Part shown: one piece after another, positions 34,276 through 42,515 of the stretch | How positions within the stretch are numbered: position 1 is the first letter of the stretch | How the letters are laid out: each line of letters starts with the position of its first letter | Source of the DNA: Dysgonamonadaceae bacterium | Lineage (GTDB): Bacteria > Bacteroidota > Bacteroidia > Bacteroidales > Dysgonomonadaceae | Direction: 5' to 3' | NCBI GenBank assembly: GCA_031254645.1 | Contig: JAIRUA010000023.1 | Location: 62,001 to 126,000, forward strand | DNA length: 64,000 nt | Program-made: the position numbers and the translations under genes | The notes under the pieces: generated by a model | Seen by the model: only the letters and a program-made list of their open reading frames with translations | Told to the model about the DNA's origin: nothing | Database searches by the model: none

Positions 34276-34305
34276 CAAAGATACTAATTAATTGATAATT
34301 GACAA
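34276..34305 (-). promoter_or_regulatory. Promoter of rpsA
   Basis: On the minus strand TATCTTTG at 34283-34276 with TTG at 34305-34303, spacer 19 nt. The leader to the ATG is about 50 nt. Confidence 0.7.
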
Positions 34306-34357
34306 TGTATAATTGATAATTATTCGTGTTTGATTTAGAGGTTGTTTATATTGATTG

Positions 34358-34541
34358 GCTTGAAAAGCCCAATTTTCATAACCATAGGTCAAAGCGAAGC
34401 GGCGACCTACGGAAAGCGATATCCACACAGCTACCGCCTGAAAGGCGGAACAGAATAGGACGATGTTCTGCCTTTCAGGCAGGGTTTTCGTGTATGCCCT
34501 TCCGCAGGTCACCGCTTCGCTTTGCCCTACGGTTATGAAAA
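34358..34541. repeat. Diverged copy of the large nested inverted repeat
   Basis: Same layout as 16960-17159: outer arms starting GCTTGAAAAGCC with GGTCAAAGCGAAGCGGCGACC on the left (34358 to about 34413) and TCCGCAGGTCACCGCTTCGC on the right (34501-34541), and an inner pair CCGCCTGAAAGGCGG / CTGCCTTTCAGGCAG. The left arms of the two copies differ at only a few positions while the right arm here is more diverged and shorter. Confidence 0.88.
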
Positions 34542-34595
34542 TGATGCCTTTCAGGCATTTTGAGGAAAAAAAGAAATAAAATAATCTGTAAAAAA

Positions 34596-34627
34596 TTTGT
34601 TTATTTCAAAAATAATTTCAATCTTTG
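34596..34627 (+). promoter_or_regulatory. Promoter of the structured leader
   Basis: TTTG at 34596-34599 and AATCTTTG at 34620-34627 (7 of 8 match the -7 box pattern apart from its first base), spacer 20 nt. Transcription should start near 34635, giving a leader of more than 330 nt before the ATG at 34968. Confidence 0.6.
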
Positions 34628-34666
34628 TAGTTCAAACAATTAAAAAATAAAGAGCCTATGACATAA

Positions 34667-34886
34667 GCGTATAATTGATACGCACATTTTAAGATGTTGA
34701 AAAAAGCATTTTAGTTTATTCTTTTTGACTGAAAAATTTGGCGATTTGAAGCGAAAGAAAGATTAAATTGAAGTGTCTACGCCGTTTGGCGTGGACTTTT
34801 GATTTATTCTGTTTTCGCAAGGTTACGCCAAATACCATCAGTCAGCGGAGTACTAAAAAAGTACCACGCTTTTTTTATGTGCGTAT
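34667..34886 (+). ncRNA. Candidate structured leader RNA with rod-like fold and terminator-like hairpins
   Basis: A nested set of helices covers the leader. Closing stem ATACGCACAT (34678-34687) with ATGTGCGTAT (34877-34886); TGACTGA (34726-34732) with TCAGTCA (34838-34844); ATTTGGCG (34736-34743) with CGCCAAAT (34826-34833); GCGAAA (34751-34756) with TTTCGC (34813-34818); apical stem GTCTACGCC / GGCGTGGAC (34775-34796) followed by TTTT. A second hairpin GCGGAGTAC / GTACCACGC (34845-34869) is followed by seven T. The closing-stem strand ATACGC can alternatively pair locally with GCGTAT (34667-34672). It may be an attenuator or riboswitch-like leader, a separate small RNA, or a palindromic mobile element. 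It matches no RNA family I know. Confidence 0.5.
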
Positions 34887-34967
34887 GTGAAACTTTTGGT
34901 ACAAACAGAAATTAAATTTACAACTTAAACTTTCCGTAAAAAAACGGAACTAAAACAAATTTTTAAA

Positions 34968-36539
34968 ATGAAGAAAACTCTTTTTTACGCAGTTATGATA
35001 GCAGCGATTTGCTTCGCTTCCTGCAACAACGATGATATTTTTATTGAAACCAATGAGGTTACAACCGACCCAATCGCACTATTGGAAGAGGTTTACTCTG
35101 CCGACCAAGAAGTAGAAATGCTTCGCCCTTTTGCCCGAGCACTTTACAATGCTATGAGCGAAAGCCCAATACTACGCGAAATTCTTAAAACAAAAGCATT
35201 AGAGCAATTTAACAAGGAGTACGATGTGCTCTATCAATTTATTAAAGACGAACCGGTAGAAAACGGGCTAACCGTACGTCAATTATTACTTACGCATTTT
35301 GAAAACGAAGAAATGCTTGCCGATATTGAGAGGCGCCGCCCCACGCTCACTATTTTTGTGCCACAACTACCCGAAGAAAGTTTTTCGGCTGAGATTTGGA
35401 ATACTGCCGAAGAAATTCCTGCCGTAGCTTTGCACGTTACCAAACATATTCATACACCGATATTTGGAGATTTTGGTGAATATGGCGATGAGTTTGTGGT
35501 AGAATCAGGGCTTGTTCCCGCTTTTCCTGTGGTGGTGCTTAAAAACAATGCGCGAGTGGTGGTAGCCGAAGGTTCACGTACACGTTTTGCTGCTTTGGAT
35601 AATCCAAACTGCGATTTTGTATTTGAGTTTACACACGAGTATTTCGACAACAGCGAAAAGGAAGTGCAGGTTACCACTCGACAAACCGTATATACTATTG
35701 ATCCGAAGGTAAAAGAAGCTTTCGAAATTTATCAAGATGTTGATGGTTGGCAGCGCGATTATATCTATTATGGTATTACTCCCTCAAGCCCTAATGGGCC
35801 ACTTTCTCGCAGTTTTCAAGAGCATATCACTTCATTTCGCTTTTCGTCAAAGGTTGAGCCTAAGCTAATGTTAGAACATCTAACCAAACATGGTAGTGGC
35901 CCAACACTGATAACATTTGGAGTCGGAAGTAATTTTCACCCTTGGACAACAGGGCACTTTGCATTCTTGATAAATACACAAATAGGTGCTACCTCACAAC
36001 CATTATCGGAGCGTTCAGCTGTCTTTCTCGCATATCCCGAAGATTTGTTTGAGGTTACTTATACAGTAACACGAGGACCTATGGGTTCCTTTTTTTATGT
36101 TGCACAAGTTACCGGTTTCAAAACAATGAAACTGACTACACCTTTGATGACTTGGAATTTAGCTCAATATGAGCCTACTATGAAGATTGTCATTTTTAAA
36201 ATGAATGACCAGCAAACAATAACCTCATTAACAAGTTATGAGACAGAATTTGCGGGGAATATTGGTCTTGACCTTGCTTTTGGTACTGATTCTAAATCCG
36301 GTCTTAAATTTGGAACATCAGCAAAAGAGAAAAAGACAGTTACAGTTCAAACTGTTACCAGTTTAACTAATCAAAATCTAGGTGATGTATTGGTGGACTT
36401 TGGCGATAAAGTGGTGGTGAGTTATCAACCACAAAGATCTCTTCTTTTTGGTATAGGTTTCATAAAAGAGAATTGGCAACTAAGAAAATACGAGAATAAT
36501 ATGTACTCAATTACGGTGGAGCCTGTAAGGGTAGAGTAA
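34968..36539 (+). CDS. Lipoprotein of unknown function
   Basis: 523 residues. Signal peptide MKKTLFYAVMIAAICFASC gives lipidated Cys19. Residues about 30-120 are helical and acidic (DQEVEMLRPFARALYNAMSE). The rest appears mostly beta, with no catalytic motif I recognise and few cysteines. Preceded by a 330-nt leader with extensive secondary structure and a small hairpin TTCCGT/ACGGAA 20 bp before the ATG, suggesting post-transcriptional control. Followed after 200 bp by another orphan lipoprotein. I cannot assign a function; surface location is the only supported inference. Confidence 0.75.
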   Translation: MKKTLFYAVMIAAICFASCNNDDIFIETNEVTTDPIALLEEVYSADQEVEMLRPFARALYNAMSESPILREILKTKALEQFNKEYDVLYQFIKDEPVENGLTVRQLLLTHFENEEMLADIERRRPTLTIFVPQLPEESFSAEIWNTAEEIPAVALHVTKHIHTPIFGDFGEYGDEFVVESGLVPAFPVVVLKNNARVVVAEGSRTRFAALDNPNCDFVFEFTHEYFDNSEKEVQVTTRQTVYTIDPKVKEAFEIYQDVDGWQRDYIYYGITPSSPNGPLSRSFQEHITSFRFSSKVEPKLMLEHLTKHGSGPTLITFGVGSNFHPWTTGHFAFLINTQIGATSQPLSERSAVFLAYPEDLFEVTYTVTRGPMGSFFYVAQVTGFKTMKLTTPLMTWNLAQYEPTMKIVIFKMNDQQTITSLTSYETEFAGNIGLDLAFGTDSKSGLKFGTSAKEKKTVTVQTVTSLTNQNLGDVLVDFGDKVVVSYQPQRSLLFGIGFIKENWQLRKYENNMYSITVEPVRVE

Positions 36540-36564
36540 ACTGAAATATATGAATCAAAAAATA

Positions 36565-36611
36565 AAATACTTTGTAAGAGGGCAGAGTTTTTCACCCTTT
36601 GTAAAGTATTT
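36565..36611 (+). repeat. Imperfect hairpin after the 34968 lipoprotein gene
   Basis: AAATACTTTGTAAGAGGG (36565-36582) pairs with CCCTTTGTAAAGTATTT (36595-36611) with few mismatches. No T run follows, so it is an mRNA 3' hairpin rather than a clear terminator. An adjacent perfect 8-bp inverted repeat TTTGTACG / CGTACAAA (36609-36638) lies just upstream of the next promoter. Confidence 0.6.
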
Positions 36612-36650
36612 GTACGATTTCTGTAAAAGACGTACAAAAACAGCTTTTGA

Positions 36651-36682
36651 TTTGCATTTTTCAATAACAAAATATATCTTTG
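36651..36682 (+). promoter_or_regulatory. Promoter of the 186-residue lipoprotein gene
   Basis: TTTG at 36651-36654 and TATCTTTG at 36675-36682 with a 20-nt spacer, a full match to the Bacteroidota consensus. The TTTGTACG inverted repeat directly upstream could be an operator. Confidence 0.75.
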
Positions 36683-36738
36683 TAGAAAGTATTATGCACT
36701 AAAAGCATATATCAAACAAATACTCAAAACATTACAGT

Positions 36739-37299
36739 ATGAAAAAATATATTTATATAACTTTGCTCTTAACCGCCTTTCTTTTGCAAGGGTGTGATAA
36801 AAATGATAATCTTGTTGGAACCGGAAGAGGAGAAATTCAACGTAAAGGGGATGTTTATCAATTATACAATGCTTACAAAATTCAAACTCTTAAAGAAAAA
36901 GGAGTTACTCTAGATTTTGAACCTTACTATAACTACTTTCACGCATTAATTCTTGAAAGTCATGACAGGCGTACTTCCGCAACTATTATGGTCCGTTCCA
37001 AAAGCGATAAGTTAGAGTCAGGAGAATTTCACTTGCGATTTTGGACTATTGGGGGTAAAGTATTTTTCCCCACACTTGATTTTGGGTTCTACCCTATTGA
37101 AAACGGGCATAATTCTATCCGAATGGCAATAGACTTAACCGATGATTATGTGCACTTTGCTCACAATTTCAATCCGGGTACAAAAATGAAACTATCCATT
37201 ACGGAAAATGGCGGTATATTTGATGTTGAATTGAGATATGTTGAACGTGACGAAGATTTTTTCATAAAATACAAGGGATTGGTGAAGGATTCGTGGTAA
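36739..37299 (+). CDS. Small lipoprotein of unknown function
   Basis: 186 residues. Signal peptide MKKYIYITLLLTAFLLQGC with lipidated Cys19. The mature part is predicted beta-rich (ESGEFHLRFWTIGGKVFFP and MKLSITENGGIFDVELRY), like many Bacteroidales surface or fimbria-associated lipoproteins, but no named family is recognised. It has its own strong promoter and ends before a bidirectional terminator shared with the convergent DJ-1 gene. Confidence 0.72.
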   Translation: MKKYIYITLLLTAFLLQGCDKNDNLVGTGRGEIQRKGDVYQLYNAYKIQTLKEKGVTLDFEPYYNYFHALILESHDRRTSATIMVRSKSDKLESGEFHLRFWTIGGKVFFPTLDFGFYPIENGHNSIRMAIDLTDDYVHFAHNFNPGTKMKLSITENGGIFDVELRYVERDEDFFIKYKGLVKDSW

Positions 37300-37393
37300 A
37301 ATGTTCAATTAATTTGAGGCAGTCTCGTTTATAATTTTATATTTTCCTCCATTGGCGCGGTTTAGCAAACCGTGCAGCACAGATAATAAAAAA

Positions 37394-37425
37394 ACGAGGA
37401 AGTAATTAACTACTTCCTCGTTTTT
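37394..37425. terminator. Bidirectional terminator
   Basis: Stem ACGAGGAAGTA / TACTTCCTCGT with A run before and T run after, between convergent genes. Confidence 0.9.
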
Positions 37426-37458
37426 GCTTGCTCACATTCGCGCTTTCACGCATTCAAT

Positions 37459-38007
37459 CTATACAAGCAATAATCCGCTCGCAACTTCGTTTCTTTTTTC
37501 CACGCCACAAAGTTTCTCAACAAGTGCCAATGCAAAATCAAAAGCAAGACCAGGACCTTTTCCGGTGGTAATATTTCCGTCAACCACTACGCTTTCGCCT
37601 GTAACGTTTGCACCTTTCAATTCGGCTTCAAATCCGGGATAGCAGGTTGCATTTTTTCCTTCGAGAAGTCCTAAATCGCCCAATACCATTGGTGCAGCGC
37701 AAATGGCGGCTATTTCTTTTCCTTCGGAGGCAAAAATTTTTAACCATTTTCTCACGTCTTCGCTATTGTTCAGGTTTTTTGCACCTGGCATTCCGCCCGG
37801 CAGTACCAACATATCCATTTCTGAAAAATCGACATATTCAAAAACCTCATCGGCATCTACCTTTACATTGTGTGCACCTCTTACCATATTGTAGGTGGTA
37901 ATGGAAACGGTGGTAACTTCAACACCTGTGCGTCTTAAAATGTCTATAATGCTCAGCGCTTCAATTTCTTCGAAACCTTGTGCTAAAAATACAGCTACTT
38001 TCTTCAT
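37459..38007 (-). CDS. DJ-1/PfpI family protein
   Basis: 182 residues from the ATG at 38007 (MKKVAVFLAQGFEEIEALSI); the upstream in-frame extension from 38100 has no family similarity. Class I glutamine-amidotransferase-like fold with the nucleophile elbow EIAAICAAPMVLGDLG (Cys near residue 104) and the partner Glu in GFEEIEA. This is the YajL/ThiJ subgroup, whose proposed roles include protein or metabolite deglycation and chaperoning. Downstream of the tonB-like gene on the same strand with a 107-bp repeat-like gap. Confidence 0.9.
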   Translation of the reverse strand: MKKVAVFLAQGFEEIEALSIIDILRRTGVEVTTVSITTYNMVRGAHNVKVDADEVFEYVDFSEMDMLVLPGGMPGAKNLNNSEDVRKWLKIFASEGKEIAAICAAPMVLGDLGLLEGKNATCYPGFEAELKGANVTGESVVVDGNITTGKGPGLAFDFALALVEKLCGVEKRNEVASGLLLV

Positions 38008-38114
38008 AATTCTTTTTATATTTAGTTTCAGATGTTTCAGAGTTTCAAATTTCAGAAGATTCAATAGTCTTAACAGGGCTTTGTAAAACCCTTGAAACAT
38101 TGAGATCTTGAAAA

Positions 38115-38936
38115 TTAGTTGAGATTAAATCGATATGTAATTGTTCCTGTCTGATTATTTGTTCCGGTTATCGTGTTGAAACGGGTTGCTTGTGCCGCCC
38201 GCATTGCTTCGTTACGAAGAGAGGCGTTTGGCGTATTTGTGCCGCGACCGATTTCGGCGTGTATAACATTTCCGGCGGGATTTACCGTGATATTAACAAC
38301 GACAGTTCCAAAGTCATTTGCCGTATAAGCGGGTGTTCTCAAACCACCGCTTCCCAAACTACGTCCGCCGAGGTCGAATGTACCAACTCCGCCCGAACCT
38401 GTTGGTGCGCCTTGTGTTGTATTTCCGGTGGTTACGCCTTGTGTGCCTGTACCTTCGGTTTCGCCGCGACTTCCTTGGTTTTCGCCAAACAATCCCGATA
38501 CTTGATTTCTAATTGCTTGCGCTTGACGTTCTTCCGCTTGGCGTTGCTCTTCCGCACGACGTTGCTCAGCTGCAATACGTTGTTCCTCAGCACGACGAGC
38601 CGCATCTGCTGCTTGTTGTTCTTGGCGACGCCGTTCCGCTTCGCGCTGTGCTGCAATGTCGATTGTCGGCTCTGTGTTTTGTGTGATAATCGGGTCATCT
38701 ACAGTCGGTCGCGGTGGTGTAACCACAGGCTCCGTTGGTGTGGGTGTTATCTCATTGCGGGGCGGCTCGACTATTCCCCCGGCGCTCGGCACAGAGCCAA
38801 ACATCACGGGAATGCCTTCTAACTCATCGGGCGGCGAGAATATATAAAGTTTGGAGAATATCAAAATGAGGAGCAACAACACGGCAAACGTGGCTGTTCC
38901 TATCAAGCTGATCCTTCTTTCTTCTGTTATAATCAT
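38115..38936 (-). CDS. TonB/TolA-type energy transducer
   Basis: 273-residue inner-membrane-anchored periplasmic protein. Short cytoplasmic N terminus, one transmembrane helix at about residues 13-30 (TATFAVLLLLILIFSKLYIF), Pro/Thr-rich stretch, an Ala/Arg/Glu/Gln-rich coiled coil at residues 95-145, a Gly/Thr-rich spacer and a TonB-like C-terminal domain (VVVNITVNPAGNVIHAEIGR). It sits 10 bp after exbD and completes an ExbB-ExbD-TonB motor operon for outer-membrane transport or envelope constriction. Confidence 0.9.
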   Translation of the reverse strand: MIITEERRISLIGTATFAVLLLLILIFSKLYIFSPPDELEGIPVMFGSVPSAGGIVEPPRNEITPTPTEPVVTPPRPTVDDPIITQNTEPTIDIAAQREAERRRQEQQAADAARRAEEQRIAAEQRRAEEQRQAEERQAQAIRNQVSGLFGENQGSRGETEGTGTQGVTTGNTTQGAPTGSGGVGTFDLGGRSLGSGGLRTPAYTANDFGTVVVNITVNPAGNVIHAEIGRGTNTPNASLRNEAMRAAQATRFNTITGTNNQTGTITYRFNLN

Positions 38937-38946
38937 TGTTTGAACT

Positions 38947-39354
38947 TTAACTGCGTCGTGTCATCAATACCATTCTCAACTGGTTTTGATTGGTAACTTC
39001 CAACACGCGTACAATTTCTTTATACGGTACGGTTTCATCGGCATATAATGCTACGAAAGCATCGGGATTATCGGCGTGAATAGCCACAAGAAAAGGCGTA
39101 ATTTCTTCGAATTGCACCATTCTTTCCCGCTCATTTCCGTTTGCCACATAAAAGTTTCCTTGCGCATCAATGGTAACTCGTGCGAATGGACGTTGCTGCG
39201 CTTGTTGTTGCGAACGTGGCAGCAATACCTGTATCGAGTTGGGCACCACAATGGTAGATGTTATCATAAAGAAAATCAATAACAAGAAAACCATATCGGT
39301 CATTGATGCCATACTGAAACTTGCTTCTATATTAAATCGTCTTTTTAGAGCCAT
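38947..39354 (-). CDS. exbD: ExbD/TolR family biopolymer transport protein
   Basis: 135 residues. One transmembrane helix at about residues 17-38, with the proton-path Asp in SMTDMVFLLLIFFMITST, followed by a periplasmic domain (VTIDAQGNFYVANG, VALYADETVPYKEIVRVLEV). Partner of the ExbB-like protein upstream; a 92-bp gap with an inverted repeat separates them. Confidence 0.93.
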   Translation of the reverse strand: MALKRRFNIEASFSMASMTDMVFLLLIFFMITSTIVVPNSIQVLLPRSQQQAQQRPFARVTIDAQGNFYVANGNERERMVQFEEITPFLVAIHADNPDAFVALYADETVPYKEIVRVLEVTNQNQLRMVLMTRRS

Positions 39355-39368
39355 AACTTTTGGTTATT

Positions 39369-39435
39369 TGTTGATTTGGTTATTTGCTTATTTGTTGAGT
39401 TGAGCGTGTTATCAAATAACCAAATAAGCAAATCA
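39369..39435. repeat. Inverted repeat between exbB and exbD
   Basis: Words TTGTTGATTTG, GTTATTTG and CTTATTTG on the left recur as complements CAAATAACCAAATAAGC and AAATCAACAA on the right, with the order of two words exchanged. Related words occur at 8905-8935 and 12011-12040 (AAATAACC, AATCAACAA). Confidence 0.7.
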
Positions 39436-39446
39436 ACAATTATCAA

Positions 39447-40142
39447 TTAATTCGCCGGTTCGTTTAAGATATCCATAAATTCCATTATGCGCATTTCGAG
39501 TCTATTCACGATGCTTTTGATGCTTGATGTGAGATAGTTGAAAGCAAACATCGCAATAATACCTGCCACAAGACCGCCTACGGTAGTGACCAACGCTTCA
39601 TAAATGCCTGACGATAGTGCTGTTACGCTTACGTGGTCGCCTGCGCTTGCCATTGCCACAAAGGCTTTAATCATACCTGTAACTGTCCCTAAGAAACCAA
39701 TCATTGGTGCGCCTCCTGCGATGGTTGCCATAATGGTAAGCCCTTTTTCGAGTTTCGACACTTCGATATTTCCTTGATTTTCAATGGCAGCCATCACATC
39801 GGCAGCGGGTCTTCCCAAGCGAGAAATTCCTTTTTCTACCATTCGTGCTGTAGGTGTGTCTGTGCTGCGACAAAGCGCAAGTGCTGCATCTATTTTTCCG
39901 TCGTGAATATAATCTTTAATGCGGGTCATAAACGAATTGTCTTCTTTGGCAGCTTTTTTGATAACCAAAGCTCTTTCGATAAACACGTAAACGGCTATCA
40001 GCAAGAGAATAAGAAGTATCCCCATAATCCAACCGCCTTTCATTGCGAGTTCAAATGCACTTACGGTGGCTATCGGCGCATCTTGATTTAGTATTGCCTG
40101 AGCTGCAGCGTCAGACAAGTCATTAATTTGCAAAAGATTCAT
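39447..40142 (-). CDS. exbB: MotA/TolQ/ExbB proton channel family protein
   Basis: 231-residue inner-membrane protein. Three hydrophobic helices: residues about 35-55 (GGWIMGILLILLLIAVYVF), 135-160 with APMIGFLGTVTGMIKAF (family signature) and 180-200 (TTVGGLVAGIIAMFAFNYL). First gene of the exbB-exbD-tonB operon. Confidence 0.94.
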   Translation of the reverse strand: MNLLQINDLSDAAAQAILNQDAPIATVSAFELAMKGGWIMGILLILLLIAVYVFIERALVIKKAAKEDNSFMTRIKDYIHDGKIDAALALCRSTDTPTARMVEKGISRLGRPAADVMAAIENQGNIEVSKLEKGLTIMATIAGGAPMIGFLGTVTGMIKAFVAMASAGDHVSVTALSSGIYEALVTTVGGLVAGIIAMFAFNYLTSSIKSIVNRLEMRIMEFMDILNEPAN

Positions 40143-40191
40143 TTCAATAGAATTATTTTATTTGTTTATTTGTTAGATGTTATTTTCCGGA

Positions 40192-40199
40192 TAAAGTTA
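40192..40199 (-). promoter_or_regulatory. Candidate -7 element of the exbB operon
   Basis: On the minus strand TAACTTTA, one mismatch from TAnnTTTG, 50 bp before the exbB ATG. Confidence 0.4.
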
Positions 40200-40214
40200 A
40201 AGCAATTTTTGCTG

Positions 40215-40946
40215 CTAAACATCACTTTTAGGTATTATTAGGCAATTTTTATATGCCTTTATTGTTTTTTCTAACCCCATATAGAGCGCATCGCTAATGA
40301 GTGAGTGCCCGATGGATACTTCTTTGAGCCATGGAATGTTTTGATACAAATATGACAGATTGTCAAGATTCAAATCGTGTCCGGCATTAACACCCAGTCC
40401 TAATTTTTTGGCAAGTGTGGCAGCTTCGATAAACGGTGCAATGGCTTTTTCTTTATCTTTTGTGAATGCTTCGGCATACGGTCCGGTGTAGAGTTCGATG
40501 CGGTCTGTTCCGATTTTTGAAGCCATACGAATCATTTCAGGAATGGGGTCGATAAAAATCGAAGTACGAATGCCCATTGATTTGAATTCAGCAACCACTT
40601 CGGTCAGAAATTCTTGATTGGCAAGCGTGTCCCAACCCGCATCAGATGTGATGGCATCGTGTGCATCGGGAACGAGCGTAACTTGTGAGGGGCGCGTTTT
40701 TTTTATCAAGTCGATAAATTCGGGTGAGGGATTCCCCTCAATGTTGAATTCGGTGGTTACTTTCGCCTGTAAGTTTATTACATCGGCGTAGCGAATGTGT
40801 CGTTCATCGGGACGCGGATGCACTGTGATGCCATTCGCTCCAAACGATTGACAGTCAATAGCTACTTGAATTACGTCGGGAATATTGCCGCCTCGCGAAT
40901 TACGAATAGTGGCCACCTTATTAATGTTTACGCTTAATTTTGTCAT
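40215..40946 (-). CDS. pdxJ: Pyridoxine 5'-phosphate synthase
   Basis: Condenses 1-deoxyxylulose 5-phosphate with 3-amino-2-oxopropyl phosphate in vitamin B6 synthesis. 243 residues from the ATG at 40946 ([20 protein letters not shown]). Family motifs: [16 protein letters not shown], the catalytic Glu region [19 protein letters not shown] and the end [10 protein letters not shown] with [14 protein letters not shown]. The frame continues 47 codons upstream, but that stretch is A/T-rich leader containing three GAATACAAAA repeats. Confidence 0.96.
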   Translation of the reverse strand: MTKLSVNINKVATIRNSRGGNIPDVIQVAIDCQSFGANGITVHPRPDERHIRYADVINLQAKVTTEFNIEGNPSPEFIDLIKKTRPSQVTLVPDAHDAITSDAGWDTLANQEFLTEVVAEFKSMGIRTSIFIDPIPEMIRMASKIGTDRIELYTGPYAEAFTKDKEKAIAPFIEAATLAKKLGLGVNAGHDLNLDNLSYLYQNIPWLKEVSIGHSLISDALYMGLEKTIKAYKNCLIIPKSDV

Positions 40947-41068
40947 TCTATTTTTTAGTAATTTTTCCGCTTCGTTTGAATACAAAAAGTTTCCTTCGTT
41001 TAAAAGTTTTGTAGAGAAGAATACAAAAAATCTCCTCCTTAATTTTATTATCCGTAAAATTTTAGCAT

Positions 41069-41078
41069 CTTTGCAAAG
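41069..41078. promoter_or_regulatory. Overlapping divergent -7 elements sharing CTTTGCAAAG
   Basis: CATCTTTG reads rightward toward the gene at 41116, and on the minus strand TCGCTTTG reads toward pdxJ. Both use the palindrome CTTTGCAAAG, so RNA polymerase could engage either direction but not both at once. Both deviate from the consensus at the TA positions. Confidence 0.4.
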
Positions 41079-41115
41079 CGAATACAAAATTAATACGAAA
41101 TAATTGTTTTATGCA

Positions 41116-41493
41116 ATGTCAACGAAAGAATTTATCAAAAAAGAGGTAGAAAAATCGGTTTCGTCTTTTTCACCCGAACAGTTTACTGATCTGTTTGAGG
41201 GCGAAAGTTCACTCATTGTACTTGAAATACAACGCAATGATTACGTTTTGACGGATATCGCACGCATTGTAGAGGACAACAACGCGTACATAACGAATTT
41301 GTTGATGTTACCCACTTCGGGAGGCTCAACTTTGCTTGTATCCATCAAGCTAAATATTACTGACATCGCACCGGTTTTGCGAAGTTTTGAACGATTTCGC
41401 TACAAAATTGTTTATTATTTCACAAAAGAAAACAGTATCAATGATACGTATAAAGAGCGATTGGAAGAATTGTTGCATTATTTAGAAATGTAG
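41116..41493 (+). CDS. CBS-protein C-terminal-like regulatory domain protein upstream of nadK
   Basis: 125 residues from the ATG at 41116. The sequence from about residue 30 (SSLIVLEIQRNDYVLTDIAR, IVEDNNAYITNLLM, FERFRYKIVYYF) resembles the ACT-like C-terminal part of the AcuB-like CBS-domain protein commonly found next to nadK in Bacteroidota. The two CBS domains are absent, only about 30 unrelated residues precede it, and no remnant is seen upstream. It may be a stand-alone small-molecule-binding domain or a shortened gene. Confidence 0.7.
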   Translation: MSTKEFIKKEVEKSVSSFSPEQFTDLFEGESSLIVLEIQRNDYVLTDIARIVEDNNAYITNLLMLPTSGGSTLLVSIKLNITDIAPVLRSFERFRYKIVYYFTKENSINDTYKERLEELLHYLEM

Positions 41494-41503
41494 CGGTTTT
41501 TGG

Positions 41504-41590
41504 GAACACAGATGACACGGATAAAACGGATCTACACAGATTAGAAATAAAAATCCGCGAAAATCCGTTTTATCCGTGTCATCTGTGTTC
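41504..41590. repeat. Inverted repeat with 28-bp perfect arms (ACACAGATGACACGG family)
   Basis: Left arm 41504-41531 and right arm 41563-41590 are perfect reverse complements starting GAACACAGATGACACGG. One diverged single arm lies at about 45674-45712 after rny. It fills the gap before nadK. Confidence 0.9.
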
Positions 41591-41615
41591 TTTTAATTTA
41601 TAAACTCAATAAAAA

Positions 41616-42515
41616 ATGAAATTTGCATTATTCGGCAGTATGTTTCCCGACAGAAGTTCGAAAACAGTAGAACAAATATGCGGTGTGTGCGAAACATTGA
41701 AGAAATATCCGACTACGCTTTTTATGTCGGAAGATTTTTTTCGTTCGCTTCCAGCAGATACTCAACAATATATCAGCACGTTTTGTGAACTTTTCGATAA
41801 GCAATTGCCGCACGTAGATATGGTAGTAAGTATGGGTGGCGATGGCACGTTTCTGCGCGCGGCTTCGGTAGTGGGTAATTCGGGAATACCCGTACTTGGT
41901 ATTAATACCGGACGTTTGGGTTTTTTGGCAGCGATAAATTATTCCGATGTTGCCGAAACAATACACGAAATTGTACACGGCAACTACAAAATTGAGGAAC
42001 GCACACTATTGAAAATGAGTGTAGAGGGAAATGCAGAAGTATTTCGTTACAACGCGCACGCACTCAACGAAGTAGCCATTATGAAGCAAGATACTGCCTC
42101 TATGCTTTACATACACGCTTATATTAATAACGATTATCTCACTTCGTATCAAGCCGATGGACTTGTGATTGCCACGCCAACAGGCTCTACCGCTTATTCG
42201 TTGAGTATCGGGGGCTCAATATTGGCGCCCACTACGCCGAGTTTGATTCTTTCTGCCATTGCGCCGCACAACCTCACTTCGCGTTCATTAGTAGTAGATG
42301 ACAACAGCCGGATTTCACTAAAAGTGGAAAGTCGCAGCAAAACATTTCTCGTTTCGCTCGACGGACAGTCGCAAGTATTCGATGAAACAGTAGAAATCAA
42401 TATTTGCAAAGCCGATTATGCGCTGAAAATTGTAAAAAGGGTAGGGCATACATTTTTTGAAACGCTGCGCGATAAATTGATGTGGGGAGAAGATGTGAGA
42501 AGGATTGAATTTTAA
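41616..42515 (+). CDS. nadK: NAD kinase
   Basis: Phosphorylates NAD+ to NADP+. 299 residues. The ATP/NAD site GGDGTFLRAA is near residue 73, the second motif NTGRLGFLA near residue 102, then the NAD-binding stretch LNEVAIM and the TPTGSTAYSLSIGGSI loop near residue 188 and the C-terminal SLDGQ. Complete. Its stop region overlaps the convergent B3/B4 gene by 4 bp. Confidence 0.96.
   Translation: MKFALFGSMFPDRSSKTVEQICGVCETLKKYPTTLFMSEDFFRSLPADTQQYISTFCELFDKQLPHVDMVVSMGGDGTFLRAASVVGNSGIPVLGINTGRLGFLAAINYSDVAETIHEIVHGNYKIEERTLLKMSVEGNAEVFRYNAHALNEVAIMKQDTASMLYIHAYINNDYLTSYQADGLVIATPTGSTAYSLSIGGSILAPTTPSLILSAIAPHNLTSRSLVVDDNSRISLKVESRSKTFLVSLDGQSQVFDETVEINICKADYALKIVKRVGHTFFETLRDKLMWGEDVRRIEF

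Noticed and set aside
36565-36611. Rho-independent terminator after the 523-residue lipoprotein gene
   Set aside because: The hairpin is reasonable but is not followed by a T run.
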